Positions 1 to 8,662 of a stretch of DNA of 64,000 bases are shown here, one piece after another. Origin of the DNA: PALSA-911 sp963743035 (GTDB lineage: Bacteria; Pseudomonadota; Alphaproteobacteria; Acetobacterales; Acetobacteraceae). Both the position numbers and the translations under genes were made by a program. The stretch is taken from the NCBI GenBank assembly GCA_963743035.1, contig CAVUOB010000003.1, positions 310,001-374,000 on the forward strand, in the 5' to 3' direction. The notes under the pieces were generated by a model. The model did no database searches, was not told where the DNA came from, and worked only from the letters and a program-made list of their open reading frames with translations. Position 1 is the stretch's first letter, and every line of letters starts with the position of its first letter.

Positions 1-534
1 GAAGCCGGCGAGGGACGCCGCGCCGAACGGGTGCTCGCCGATACCTGGGCCATCCGTCCGCACCCCGATCTCGCCGATTTCGTGCTCAATCTCGGGGTCA
101 ACCCGAAGGAAAAGCTGCGGGAAGCCGCCAGGCTGGCCGCCACCAACCCGGACCATCCGGAATCGCATCTGCTGCTGGCCCGCGCCTCGCTCGCCGCCGG
201 GCTGATCCCCGACGCGCGCCGTGAAGCCGAGGCCGCCCGCGCCGCCGGGCTGAACCAGCGGCGGCTGTTCCTGCTCATGGCCCGGATCGAGGAAACCGAG
301 GGCGGCCACCCCGAAGCCGCCGCGGCGGCGCTGCGCCAGGCGGCCGAGGCCGACCCGGACCCGATCTGGCGCTGCACCCAGTGCCACACGCCGTCCACGA
401 GCTGGCACGCCGCCTGCCCGGCCTGCCTGACGCCCGGCGCCCTGGCCTGGGGCAACCTCGCCGCCAGCCCGGCCATTCCCGGCCGCACCCCCGGCATCGG
501 CGGCGCGCTCAGGCGGCTCGTGCGTTCCGGATGA
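1..534 (+). CDS. HemY-like TPR protein, C-terminal part (5' end outside window)
   Basis: The frame is open from base 1, so this is the last 177 residues of a longer protein. It has TPR-like helical pairs (LLLARASLAAGLIPDARREA, then LFLLMARIEETEGG) and ends in a four-cysteine zinc-ribbon-like tail, CTQCHTPSTSWHAACPAC. That combination is typical of the alphaproteobacterial HemY family, inner-membrane TPR proteins named for a link to haem biosynthesis; the biochemical role is not settled. The last 26 bp overlap the 3' end of the convergent trpF. Assignment is by family resemblance, without the N-terminal membrane part being visible. Confidence 0.7.
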   Translation, partial: EAGEGRRAERVLADTWAIRPHPDLADFVLNLGVNPKEKLREAARLAATNPDHPESHLLLARASLAAGLIPDARREAEAARAAGLNQRRLFLLMARIEETEGGHPEAAAAALRQAAEADPDPIWRCTQCHTPSTSWHAACPACLTPGALAWGNLAASPAIPGRTPGIGGALRRLVRSG

Positions 535-1135
535 ATTCCCGGATCAGGTCCGGGTCCTTCTCGCCGCGGATCCGCTCCACGCCCGAGGACACGTCCACGC
601 CCGTCGCGCCGGTGATCCGGATGGCCTCCGCCACATTGTCCGGCCGCAACCCGCCGGCCAGCAGCCAGGGGCCCGGCGGCACCCAGCCACGCAGGATCGT
701 CCAGTCGAAACTCGCCGCATTGCCGCCCGGCCGCGTCGCATCCGCCGGCGCCTTCGCCTCCAGCAGCCAGGCATCCGCACCCCCGGTATCGCCCGGCAGG
801 TCGGCCACGGAGGCAACCCCCTTCGGCCGCCACACCGGCAGGCCAAAACGCGCCCGCAGCTCCGGAAGATCCTCCACCGCGCCATAAATCTGCAGCACGT
901 CCAGCCGGATCTCCCGCAACGCCGCCTCGATCATCTCCACGCCGGGATCGACAAACAACCCCACCCGCCCCGGCCCGCCCGGAGACCGCGCCGACAACTC
1001 GGCGGCCCGCGCCGGCGTGACAAACCTGGGCGACGCCGGAAAGAACACAAACCCAACCCAGTCCGCCCCGGCCCCCACAGCCACGTCGAACGCCCCGGGA
1101 TCATTGATCCCACAAATCTTGACGCGAACCGTCAT
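509..1135 (-). CDS. trpF: Phosphoribosylanthranilate isomerase
   Basis: Cytosolic TIM-barrel enzyme of tryptophan synthesis, converting N-(5-phosphoribosyl)anthranilate to 1-(carboxyphenylamino)-deoxyribulose 5-phosphate. The 208 residues start MTVRVKICGI, which holds the family's catalytic cysteine strand. DVLQIYG and the phosphate-binding end (LLAGGLRPDNV, GVDVSSGVE) are all present. Length is normal. It is convergent with the HemY-like gene (26 bp overlap). The region upstream is filled by a palindromic element that separates it from pyrF on the same strand, so co-transcription with pyrF would have to cross that structure. trpB and trpA are not in the window. Confidence 0.95.
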   Translation of the reverse strand: MTVRVKICGINDPGAFDVAVGAGADWVGFVFFPASPRFVTPARAAELSARSPGGPGRVGLFVDPGVEMIEAALREIRLDVLQIYGAVEDLPELRARFGLPVWRPKGVASVADLPGDTGGADAWLLEAKAPADATRPGGNAASFDWTILRGWVPPGPWLLAGGLRPDNVAEAIRITGATGVDVSSGVERIRGEKDPDLIREFIRNARAA

Positions 1136-1162
1136 GCCCGGGGGCTCCGGGGTTGGTCAGCC

Positions 1163-1374
1163 GAAGCAAGGCCAGGGGGCTTTGCCCCCTGGACCCCCAG
1201 CAAGGGACAGTCGTCCCTTGCATCCCTGGGGTGGGTTTGTCGAAGAGGGGGCATGTCTCGGACCCGGCTGCCGCTACGACGGTTATGCCCCCTCTTCGAC
1301 AAACCCGTCTGAGGGGTCCAGGGGATGACCATCCCCTGGCGGGGTCCAGGGGCAGAGCCCCTGGCCTTCCTTGC
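1163..1374. repeat. Nested palindromic element A1
   Basis: About 212 bp between trpF and pyrF. The outer arms are an inverted pair of small hairpin modules (ccagggggctttgccccctgg on the left, ccaggggcagagcccctgg on the right, plus caaggga/tcccttg and ccagggga/tcccctgg). The core is a perfect 22 bp inverted repeat, 1233-1254 against 1285-1306, with a 30-nt loop. Four more copies of the same architecture lie at 13114-13317, 29771-30028, 39261-39467 and 44589-44795, each with a different inner stem. No coding capacity is credible here. It probably acts as a transcription-ending structure or a mobile REP-like repeat. Confidence 0.85.
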
Positions 1375-1400
1375 TCGACCCACCCCGGAACCCCCCGGCA

Positions 1401-2123
1401 TCATGCGATTGCGGCGGCGATGGCGGCGGCGGCGGCGGCGGGGTGCGGGGCGGCGGTGATGGGGCGGCCGACGACGATCCAGTCGGCGCCGGCGGCGACG
1501 GCTTCCTGTGGGGTCATGGTTCGTGCCTGGTCGCCGCGATCGGCGCCTTCGGGGCGGATGCCAGGGACTACCAGCGCGGGGGTGTCGCCGAGGGCGTCGC
1601 GGAGTACGGAGACTTCCCTGGGGCTGCACACCAGCCCGTCCGCGCCGGCGGACATGGCCAGGCGGGCCAGGCGCAGCACCTGTTGCGTGGTGCCGCCGGC
1701 GACGCCGGTTTCGGCCAGGGCGGCGGCATCGAGGCTGGTGAGCACGGTCACCGCCAGCAGCAGCGGCCGGGCAGCGCCGGCTTCTTCCGCGGCGCGGCGC
1801 GCGGCCTGGATCATGGCGCCGCCGCCGCCCGCGTGCAGGGTCAGGAAGCGCGGCGCCAGGGGCAGGATGGCGCGCACCCCGCCGGCGACGGTATTGGGGA
1901 TGTCGTGCAGCTTGAGGTCGAGGAAGATCGGGCGGGTCTGGCCACCCTCGGCGATCTGCCGGTAGCCGGCGGCGCCGTTGGCCAGGAAGAATTCCAGCCC
2001 CAGCTTGAACAGCCCGACCGAGCCGGCGCAGGCTTGCGCCCATTCGGCCGCGCGGACGGTATCGGTGGTGTCCAGCGCGACGATCAGCCGTTCGGCGCCC
2101 CTGGGCTTGAGGAAGGCGGCCAT
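1401..2123 (-). CDS. pyrF: Orotidine 5'-phosphate decarboxylase
   Basis: Last step of UMP synthesis: decarboxylates OMP. 240 residues. The catalytic Asp-Lys-Asp signature lies in FLDLKLHDIPNTV, preceded by LIVALDTTD and followed by the C-terminal phosphate-binding VGRPIT. The frame stays open upstream to 2357, but family alignment begins at MAAFLKPRG, so the ATG at 2121-2123 is chosen. It overlaps the lapA stop by one base, so pyrF follows lapA in one transcription unit. Confidence 0.93.
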   Translation of the reverse strand: MAAFLKPRGAERLIVALDTTDTVRAAEWAQACAGSVGLFKLGLEFFLANGAAGYRQIAEGGQTRPIFLDLKLHDIPNTVAGGVRAILPLAPRFLTLHAGGGGAMIQAARRAAEEAGAARPLLLAVTVLTSLDAAALAETGVAGGTTQQVLRLARLAMSAGADGLVCSPREVSVLRDALGDTPALVVPGIRPEGADRGDQARTMTPQEAVAAGADWIVVGRPITAAPHPAAAAAAIAAAIA

Positions 2124-2440
2124 CACGCCAGCGGCGGCCGGCCATCGCCGGACTGCAGCGCGCGGGATTGGGCGCTTGATTTGAGGGCGCGCAGCTGGTC
2201 CTCCAGCAGGATCACCTTGTGCTCGGCCTGGCGCAGCCGGCGGCGACGGCCGAGTTCGGCCAGCCACACGGTTAGGGCCCCGAGCAGGAAGGCGATGGCC
2301 GCCGCGACCAGCACCGCGACCGAGAGCATGACGTCCACGTTCCAGTCGGTCGGCCACAGCGCCACGCGCACCATTTCGCGGTTCGACAGCGCGAACAGCA
2401 GCAGCAGCAGCAGGAACGGGACGGCGAGCAGCAGGCCCAT
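2123..2440 (-). CDS. LapA-domain inner-membrane protein
   Basis: A 105-residue protein with two hydrophobic segments (about residues 2-17 and 38-60) and a charged coiled-coil-like tail rich in Arg, Glu and Leu (LGRRRRLRQAEHKVILLEDQ). This is the layout of the LapA/DUF1049 family, which assembles with LapB and helps tune lipopolysaccharide synthesis in enterobacteria. The position between ihfB and pyrF matches the ihfB-lapA(-lapB)-pyrF order seen in many proteobacteria. No lapB-like TPR gene follows here. Stop and pyrF start overlap by one base. Confidence 0.8.
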   Translation of the reverse strand: MGLLLAVPFLLLLLLFALSNREMVRVALWPTDWNVDVMLSVAVLVAAAIAFLLGALTVWLAELGRRRRLRQAEHKVILLEDQLRALKSSAQSRALQSGDGRPPLA

Positions 2441-2448
2441 GGCCAGGC

Positions 2449-2742
2449 CTATCTGGCCGGCTTGCCGCGGTTGACGCGTTCGCGCAGTTCCTTGCCGGCC
2501 TTGAAGAACGGCACCGCCTTTTCGTCGACCGGCACGGTCTCCCCGGTGCGCGGGTTGCGGCCGGTGCGGGCGTTGCGGCGTTTCACGGTGAAGGCGCCGA
2601 AGCCGCGCAACTCCACCCGCTCCCCGCGCGCCAGCGCGCCGGTGATTTCGTCGAAAACCGTGGCGACGATCAACTCCACATCATGCCCGGTGAGATGCGG
2701 ATTCGCGGTCGCAAGCTCGGCGATCAGCTCGGATTTGGTCAT
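2449..2742 (-). CDS. ihfB: Integration host factor subunit beta
   Basis: DNA-bending HU/IHF-fold protein of 97 residues. It starts MTKSELIAELA and has the beta-arm signature GRNPRTGETV with the minor-groove-intercalating proline, plus RGFGAF. Beta rather than alpha is inferred from the N-terminus and from the location just downstream of rpsA and sppA, the usual place of ihfB. The partner ihfA is not in the window. It lies 8 bp upstream of lapA, in the same operon. Confidence 0.92.
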   Translation of the reverse strand: MTKSELIAELATANPHLTGHDVELIVATVFDEITGALARGERVELRGFGAFTVKRRNARTGRNPRTGETVPVDEKAVPFFKAGKELRERVNRGKPAR

Positions 2743-2781
2743 GCCCTTCGTCCGGGCGCGGAACGCCCGGGCCTCTCCCTG

Positions 2782-3708
2782 TCACTGCCGCGAAGGCTGC
2801 CAGAGTGCGAGCGCGCCGTCAAGCATAACCCCTTGTGAAAAAACGCTTTTCCAAACGCCCTGCAGAAGGCCGCCGACATCCCCGGACAGCGCCCGCTCGG
2901 CCAGCCCGCCAGTGGTGACGTCGCTGACCGGCAGTTTTTCCGAAACGCCCTTGGCTTTCGCCAGCCAAAGGCGGGCGGCGGGCTCGCCGCCGATCTCGTC
3001 CACCAGGCCGAGCGACAAGGCCTGCCGTCCGGTATAGGCGCGCCCGTCGCCGAGCTCGCGCACCCGGGCCGGGTCCATGTGCCGGCCGGTGGCGACCATC
3101 TGGACGAACTGGTCGTACATATCCATCACCAGCCCCTTCAGCACGACGCGGCCCTGCTCGGACAGCGGGTGGGCCAGGTTGGGCTGATCCTTCAGCGGGC
3201 CGGAGGTGATGGCCTCGGCCGTCACGCCGATGGTCTTCATCAGGCCGGACGCCTCGGCGGTCTCCAGGATCACCCCGATCGAGCCGGTGATCGTGGCCTC
3301 GCGGGCGAAGATGCGCTGGGTGGGCACGGCGATCATGTAGCCGGCGGAAGCGGCGGTCCCGCCCATCACCGCGACGACCGGCTTTTTCGCCGCCACCTTG
3401 GCGATCGCGTCATGCAGGCTCTCGCCGCCGGCGACGCTGCCGCCGGGGCTGTCGATCACCACGATCAGCGCCCGCGTGGCGTCATCATCGGCGAGCTTGG
3501 TCACCGCCTCCGTCAGCTTGCGGTTTTCGGTAATGATGCCGCTGACCGTCAGGCGTTCGATATGGGAGCCGGCCACGCCGAACCCTTCCGGGCCCCGCAC
3601 GGCGGCGAACAATGCCAGCGCCACGGCGATCACCGCGGCGCTGCGCCAAAAGAACAGGCGGCGCTTGAGGCGCCGCCTGTCGAGTAGCAGATCGGTCTCC
3701 AGGCTCAC
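2782..3708 (-). CDS. sppA: Signal peptide peptidase SppA, S49 family (short form)
   Basis: Membrane-anchored serine protease that degrades cleaved signal peptides. 308 residues: basic N-terminus with one transmembrane segment at about 20-38, then a single S49 domain. The Ser-Lys dyad is visible as Ser121 in GGTAASAGYMIA and Lys173 in ITSGPLKD; VVIDSPGGSV precedes it. The length fits the one-domain alphaproteobacterial type, not the 600-residue enterobacterial form. It sits between rpsA and ihfB on the same strand, 26 bp after rpsA. Confidence 0.92.
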   Translation of the reverse strand: MSLETDLLLDRRRLKRRLFFWRSAAVIAVALALFAAVRGPEGFGVAGSHIERLTVSGIITENRKLTEAVTKLADDDATRALIVVIDSPGGSVAGGESLHDAIAKVAAKKPVVAVMGGTAASAGYMIAVPTQRIFAREATITGSIGVILETAEASGLMKTIGVTAEAITSGPLKDQPNLAHPLSEQGRVVLKGLVMDMYDQFVQMVATGRHMDPARVRELGDGRAYTGRQALSLGLVDEIGGEPAARLWLAKAKGVSEKLPVSDVTTGGLAERALSGDVGGLLQGVWKSVFSQGVMLDGALALWQPSRQ

Positions 3709-3734
3709 GCCGGTTTCCTATCGGTTGGTAGACA

Positions 3735-5447
3735 TCACTCGGAGGCTTGCTGGTTGCGGCGACGGATCGCCGCGCCAAGGATGTCGCCGAGCGAGGCGCC
3801 GCTGTCGGAAGACCCGAACTCGGCCATGGCGACCTTCTCCTCCTCCATCTCCTTGCCCTTGATGGTCAGCGCCAGCTTGCGCGCCATGCGGTCGACGGCG
3901 GTGATCTTGGCATCGACCTTTTCGCCGACGGCGAAGCGGTCGGGGCGCTGGTCGCTCTTGTCGCGGGCCAGCTCGGCGCGGCGGATGAAGCCGGTCAGCA
4001 CGTCGCCCACCTTCACCTCGATGCCGTTGGCCTGCACCGCGGTCACCACGCAGGTGACGATGTCGCCCTTGTGCACGCCTTCCAGCACGCTGGCGGCGGG
4101 ATCGGCCGCGAGCTGCTTGATGCCCAGGCTGATGCGCTCCTTCTCGACATCGACGTCGAGCACCTTCGCCTTGACGACCTGGCCCTTCTCATACTTGGCC
4201 ATCGCCAGCTCGCCCTGCTCGTCCCAGGACAGGTCGGACATGTGCACCATGCCGTCGATATCCGGCGACAGGCCGATGAACAGGCCGAACTCGGTGATGT
4301 TGCGGATGTCGCCCTCGACTTCCGAGCCCACCGGGTGCTGCTCGAGGAACTCTTCCCACGGGTTGCGCTGGACCTGCTTGAGGCCGAGCGAAATGCGCCG
4401 CTTGGAGCTGTCCACGTCCAGCACCATGACGTCCACTTCCTGCGAAGTGGCGACGATCTTGCCGGGATGGACGTTCTTCTTGGTCCAGGACATCTCGGAG
4501 ACGTGCACCAGGCCCTCGACACCGGGTTCCAGCTCCACGAAGGCGCCGTAATCGGTGATGTTGGTGACGCGGCCCGAGAACTTGGCACCCGGCGGATACT
4601 TCGCCGCCACGCCTTCCCACGGATCGGCCTCCAGCTGCTTCATGCCGAGGCTGATGCGCTGGGTGTCGGAGTTGAAGCGGATGACCTGCACCTTGACGTT
4701 CTGGCCGATCGTCAGCGCCTCGGACGGATGGTTGATCCGGCGCCAGGCGATATCGGTCACGTGCAGCAGGCCATCGACGCCGCCGAGGTCCACGAAGGCG
4801 CCGTAATCGGTGATGTTCTTCACCACGCCGTCCAGGATCATGCCTTCCTTGAGGCCCTGGATCAGCTCGCTGCGCTGCTCGGCGCGGGTCTCTTCCAGCA
4901 CCGCGCGGCGGGATACCACGATGTTGCCGCGGGCGCGGTCCATCTTCAGGATCTGGAACGGCTGCGGCGTGCCCATCAGCGGGCCGACGTCGCGCACCGG
5001 GCGGATGTCCACCTGGCTGCCCGGCAGGAAGGCCACGGCGCCGCCGAGATCGACGGTGAAGCCGCCCTTGACCCGGCCATAGATCGTGCCGTTGACGCGC
5101 TGCTGGCTCTCGAACGCCTTTTCCAGGTTGGTCCAGGCTTCTTCGCGCCGCGCCTTCTCGCGCGACAGCACGATGGAGCCGTCGCGGTCTTCGTAGCGCT
5201 CGACATAGAGCTCGATCAGGTCGCCGGGCTTGACCTCGACCTTCTCGCCGGGGGTGCCGAATTCCTTGAGCGCGACGCGCCCTTCGGATTTCAGCCCGAC
5301 ATCGACGATGGCGAATTCATCGGTGAGACGGATCACCTTGCCGGTGACGACGGAGCCTTCGAAGCCGGCGTTGAGGCCGAGGGTCTCGTCGAGGAGCGAG
5401 GCGAAATCTTCGCCTGCGAAATGGTCAGCGGTAGCGAGGGATGCCAT
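3735..5447 (-). CDS. rpsA: 30S ribosomal protein S1
   Basis: mRNA-binding ribosomal protein, 570 residues with six S1 (OB-fold) repeats. Repeats 3 to 6 are easily recognised by recurring ITDYGAFV, ITEFGLFIG and LGLKQ/LGIKQL motifs. The frame runs upstream to 5696, but homology begins at MASLATADHF, so the ATG at 5445-5447 is used. It heads the rpsA-sppA-ihfB-lapA-pyrF unit. In many alphaproteobacteria cmk directly precedes rpsA; here two unrelated genes and a repeat intervene (5760-8662). Confidence 0.96.
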   Translation of the reverse strand: MASLATADHFAGEDFASLLDETLGLNAGFEGSVVTGKVIRLTDEFAIVDVGLKSEGRVALKEFGTPGEKVEVKPGDLIELYVERYEDRDGSIVLSREKARREEAWTNLEKAFESQQRVNGTIYGRVKGGFTVDLGGAVAFLPGSQVDIRPVRDVGPLMGTPQPFQILKMDRARGNIVVSRRAVLEETRAEQRSELIQGLKEGMILDGVVKNITDYGAFVDLGGVDGLLHVTDIAWRRINHPSEALTIGQNVKVQVIRFNSDTQRISLGMKQLEADPWEGVAAKYPPGAKFSGRVTNITDYGAFVELEPGVEGLVHVSEMSWTKKNVHPGKIVATSQEVDVMVLDVDSSKRRISLGLKQVQRNPWEEFLEQHPVGSEVEGDIRNITEFGLFIGLSPDIDGMVHMSDLSWDEQGELAMAKYEKGQVVKAKVLDVDVEKERISLGIKQLAADPAASVLEGVHKGDIVTCVVTAVQANGIEVKVGDVLTGFIRRAELARDKSDQRPDRFAVGEKVDAKITAVDRMARKLALTIKGKEMEEEKVAMAEFGSSDSGASLGDILGAAIRRRNQQASE

Positions 5448-5637
5448 GAGGTGGGTGTTTTCCGTGACGGGGGTCCGGCCATCGGGCCGGAATTTGCCGT
5501 TGGTGTGCGCAATCCCGCCAATCGAGCGATATCCGGCGGAAACACGGCTTGCCTGCGGATGGCGCAGGCCGGGTGAAGAGGAAGACGACGTATATTTGGT
5601 CGCGACCCTCCCGGCGCAAGCCGGGGTGGCACGCGGT

Positions 5638-5665
5638 CTGATACGCTGGTTGCAACGAGAGTCAA
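5638..5665 (-). promoter_or_regulatory. Candidate rpsA promoter
   Basis: Read on the minus strand, TTGACT (5665-5660) is followed by a 16-bp spacer and TATCAG (5643-5638). It lies about 190 bp upstream of the rpsA ATG, leaving room for the long leader common for this gene. Assigned by consensus resemblance only. Confidence 0.4.
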
Positions 5666-5759
5666 GGGAAGCCGCACGAATTCCGCCGTCCGGCATCGCA
5701 CCTCACGGGAGTTTAATCGACGGATGCCCGGGTGGAGCATTTCTGTCCGATGGATGCCC

Positions 5760-5891
5760 TGTCTGATCCATGATTGTGCTTGCGTCCGCCCGGCCGGCGT
5801 CAACCCCGAGCCGGCCGAGCGGCCGGGCGGCCGGGCGCTGCGCGCGGGTTGACCCCGGCCGGGCGGACGAAGCAAGGGCTGCAATCAGACA
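5760..5891. repeat. MITE-like palindromic repeat C1
   Basis: Terminal inverted repeats TGTCTGAT (5760-5767) and ATCAGACA (5884-5891) enclose a longer imperfect palindrome, gcttgcgtccgcccgg against ccgggcggacgaagc, so the whole 132 bp folds into a hairpin. A second copy lies at 60213-60350; similarity between the two continues about 25 bp past the right terminus. No transposase is present. Confidence 0.75.
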
Positions 5892-5947
5892 AACCCAGGG
5901 TCTGCCCATCCCCGGCTGGCGCAGGGATTGCCGACCGGGAGCCACCG

Positions 5948-7537
5948 TTAGACCCTGCGGATGTTCCAGGGGAACGCGCCGCTCGCCTCGATCAGACCGG
6001 TCAGGTTCTTCCGATAGGCGGTGCGGATCTGGAACTGGCCGAGCGGCACGGTCGGCACGGCGGAGAACGCCTCGACCTGGATGGCATCCGCCAGCCGGTT
6101 GCGCGACGCATCGTCCGGCGCCGCCAGCCACTGCGCGGTCAGGCTCTCGATCTTGTCATCGGAGAACCAGCCGAACCAGCCGGTGGCGCCCTGGCCGCGC
6201 AGGATCGCGCTGATCACCGGCAGGCTGATCGACCCGCTCGGCCACCAGGTGTGGAAGATCGACCAGCCGCCCTTCTCCACCGGCTCCTTGCTGGCGCGGC
6301 GCTGCACCACCGAGCCCCAGTCGGTCGCCACCATCTCCACGTTCATGCCGATCTTCTTCAGCGTGTCGTAGGTCACGTCGCCCAGCGGCCCGATGGAGAC
6401 GAAATCGGTCGGGTTGATGATGACGACCTTCTGCCCGCCGTAGCCGGCGTCCCGCAGCGCCGCCTTCGCCGCCTCGATATTGCCCGGCATGGCGGCCCCG
6501 CCGAGCTCGCGCCCATACGGCGTGCCGCAGGGGAACATCGCCTTGCAGGTGCGGAAGGCGGTGGGATCGTTGCCGGTCACGGCCTGCATGTAGTCGGTCT
6601 GGTTCACCGCCATCAGCACGGCGCGGCGGATGCGCACATCGTTGAACGGCGGGTTCAAATGGTTGAAGCGCAGCACGCCGTTGAAGCCGGTGGGATTGGC
6701 GCTGCCGATGGCGATGTCCGGGTTGCGCCGCAGCAGCGGCACCAGATCGGCCTGCACCTGTTCGTACCAATCCACCTCGCCCGCCTGCAGCGCCGCGGAC
6801 GCGGTCGCGGAATCGGGAATGATCTTCCATTCCACCCGGTCGAAATAGGCGACCTTGCCGCCCGAGGTCCAATCCGCCGGTTCCTGGCGCGGCACATAAT
6901 CGGCGAAGCGGGCATAGGCGACGGACGCACCCGGCACGAACTCGTCCTTCAGGAACCGGAACGGGCCGGAGCCGACGACTTCCGTGACCTGCCGGAACGG
7001 GTCCGATCTGGCCAGCCGTTCGGGCATGATGAAGGCGATGTTGGCGTCGGGCTTGGCGATCGCCTCGATCAGGATCGGCAGCTTCGATTTCAGCCGGATC
7101 CGCACCGTGCGGTCATCGGCGACGCCCCATTCGTCGATGAACTGGCTGATCGTCTGCCCGAGCGTGTCGCGCGCCGCCCAGCGGGCCAGGCTCGGCGCGC
7201 AATCCTGCGCCCGCACCGGCTCGCCGTCATGGAATTTCAGTCCCTCGCGCAGTCTGATCAGATAGGTCCGCCCGTCGCCGGAAACGGTGAAACCCTCGGC
7301 CATCTGCGGCTTGGGCTCGCCCCTGGCGTTCACCCCGAACAACGTGTCGTAGACGGTCCAGGCATGGTTGGCGGTGACCGCCGCGGTGGTGAAGATTGGG
7401 TCGAGCAAAGTGAGATTGGCCTGCGGCACGAAGCGCAGCACGCGTGCCCCGGCTGGCTGGGCGATGGCAAAGCGCGTCGGCAGCCCCGCGGCAGCCACGG
7501 CAGCGGCGCTGGCACCGAGGAATGTCCGGCGTTTCAT
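5948..7537 (-). CDS. ABC transporter substrate-binding protein, family 5 (peptide/nickel type)
   Basis: 529-residue periplasmic binding protein. The N-terminus MKRRTFLGASAAA has a twin-arginine-type RR-FLG motif and a hydrophobic stretch ending near AIAQ, so Tat export is likely. The body is typical of SBP_bac_5: LDPIFTTAAVT, YLIRLREGLKFHDGEPV, GSGPFRF, NPTGFNGVLRFNH, LMAVNQTDYM. Substrates of this family include peptides, nickel and glutathione; which one cannot be told. No permease or ATPase genes adjoin, so it is an orphan here. With the neighbouring PEP-CTERM gene it separates cmk from rpsA. Confidence 0.88.
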   Translation of the reverse strand: MKRRTFLGASAAAVAAAGLPTRFAIAQPAGARVLRFVPQANLTLLDPIFTTAAVTANHAWTVYDTLFGVNARGEPKPQMAEGFTVSGDGRTYLIRLREGLKFHDGEPVRAQDCAPSLARWAARDTLGQTISQFIDEWGVADDRTVRIRLKSKLPILIEAIAKPDANIAFIMPERLARSDPFRQVTEVVGSGPFRFLKDEFVPGASVAYARFADYVPRQEPADWTSGGKVAYFDRVEWKIIPDSATASAALQAGEVDWYEQVQADLVPLLRRNPDIAIGSANPTGFNGVLRFNHLNPPFNDVRIRRAVLMAVNQTDYMQAVTGNDPTAFRTCKAMFPCGTPYGRELGGAAMPGNIEAAKAALRDAGYGGQKVVIINPTDFVSIGPLGDVTYDTLKKIGMNVEMVATDWGSVVQRRASKEPVEKGGWSIFHTWWPSGSISLPVISAILRGQGATGWFGWFSDDKIESLTAQWLAAPDDASRNRLADAIQVEAFSAVPTVPLGQFQIRTAYRKNLTGLIEASGAFPWNIRRV

Positions 7538-7609
7538 GTCGTTGTCGTCCCCTGAAGATACCCTGCACCGCGACGATGGCCGAAACCGGTAACGGGGCGC
7601 AACGGAAAC

Positions 7610-8662
7610 TTAGGTCAGGCGCCGGCGCACGCCCACGTACAAGCCGGCGACGCCGGAAGCGAGCAACAGCAGGCCCGACGGTTCGGGAACCTCCCGCGGG
7701 CCGTTGGTCAGCTGCTGCAAAAATACGACGCCATTGCCGTCCGCATAAGGATTGTAGCCTGGTACCACGTCCACGGTTCCGGCCACGAAAAACAGGGGGT
7801 TCGCGAAGGAACTGCCGCCCCCGCCGCTGCCGCCATCATTGCCGAAGAAATTCACGCCGCCGCCGCCGCCGCCGCTGTAGCCACCACCCCCGCCGCCGGC
7901 CGCACCCTCGTCATCATCGCAATCGCTCCAGGCAGCGCCGCCGCCGCCGCCGAAACCGCCCGCCGCTCCGAAGCAAAAGGCTGACGCAGCGGTACCGCCG
8001 GCCCCGCCATCGAGGAAACTCTTGCCGCCGGTTGCCGTGGGGCTATTGCCACCGTCGCCGTTGAACCCGCCCCCGCCAGCGCCGCCGGCGCCCTTGTCGG
8101 AGCCGCCGCCGCCACTGCCGTTCGTGCCGCCTGCACCCGCGCCCGTGTGACCGCCGTCTCCATTGCCGTTGCCCGCGCTGCCCTCGATGCCGCGTCCATT
8201 CAAGCCGCTCTGACCGTTGCCCGCTCCGCCACCCCCACCGGCGACGATCAGCGGAACGGCCGGCTGTCCCGATCTGACAAGGGCAATGAAACTCCCGCCG
8301 CCGCCGCCGCCAGCGTAGAATTCACCGGCCAATATATGGGGGGCCTGGGTGCCGCCCACGCCACCGACCAGAATTTCCAGCACGTCGCCTGCCAGCAACG
8401 CGAACGTGGCTCCGGCTTCCGCCCCCTTGCCCCCGAACGCGGTCGGGTTCGGGTTGTCGTCGATCGTCTGGTTTCCGCCATTGGCGCCAATGGCATACAG
8501 CGAATAGGTGCCGGAGCTTGCGATCGTGCAGCTATACATCTGGCCCGTGAAGTCGATCTCCCGTGTATCGCCGCCGGACGTACACGCCCGGGCCTCGCCG
8601 CCGAGAACGATGACGCCGATACAAATCAAACCCAGCAGGATCGAGCGTTTCGGGCTTTTCAT
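7610..8662 (-). CDS. Glycine-rich PEP-CTERM surface protein
   Basis: 350 residues. An N-terminal signal peptide (MKSPKRSILLGLICIGVIVL, then GGEARA) is followed by a beta-rich start (SSGTYSLYAIGANGGN) and a long glycine-rich body at about residues 115-300, with runs such as AGGGGGGSF and GGGSGGGGSSF. It resembles the glycine-rich domain found in secreted bacterial proteins. The end is a classical PEP-CTERM sorting signal: VPEPSGLLLLASGVAGLYVG then RRRLT, that is PEP box, transmembrane helix, basic tail. It is therefore predicted to be exported and processed by an exosortase (EpsH family), which is not in this window. Function unknown; extracellular matrix or biofilm is an inference. Confidence 0.85.
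   Translation of the reverse strand: MKSPKRSILLGLICIGVIVLGGEARACTSGGDTREIDFTGQMYSCTIASSGTYSLYAIGANGGNQTIDDNPNPTAFGGKGAEAGATFALLAGDVLEILVGGVGGTQAPHILAGEFYAGGGGGGSFIALVRSGQPAVPLIVAGGGGGAGNGQSGLNGRGIEGSAGNGNGDGGHTGAGAGGTNGSGGGGSDKGAGGAGGGGFNGDGGNSPTATGGKSFLDGGAGGTAASAFCFGAAGGFGGGGGAAWSDCDDDEGAAGGGGGGYSGGGGGGVNFFGNDGGSGGGGSSFANPLFFVAGTVDVVPGYNPYADGNGVVFLQQLTNGPREVPEPSGLLLLASGVAGLYVGVRRRLT

Larger units (their letters stand above)
5448..5947. other. 500 bp leader and repeat region between rpsA and the binding-protein gene
   Basis: No gene is supported. The rpsA-proximal part holds its promoter candidate and an untranslated leader of about 185 nt. The distal part holds palindromic repeat C1 (5760-5891). 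Any open frame here is short and lacks protein-like composition. Confidence 0.6.

Noticed and set aside
3747..5576. Long plus-strand open frame opposite rpsA
   Set aside because: Composition is dominated by Ala, Leu, Asp and His from reversed rpsA codons. rpsA itself is unambiguous.
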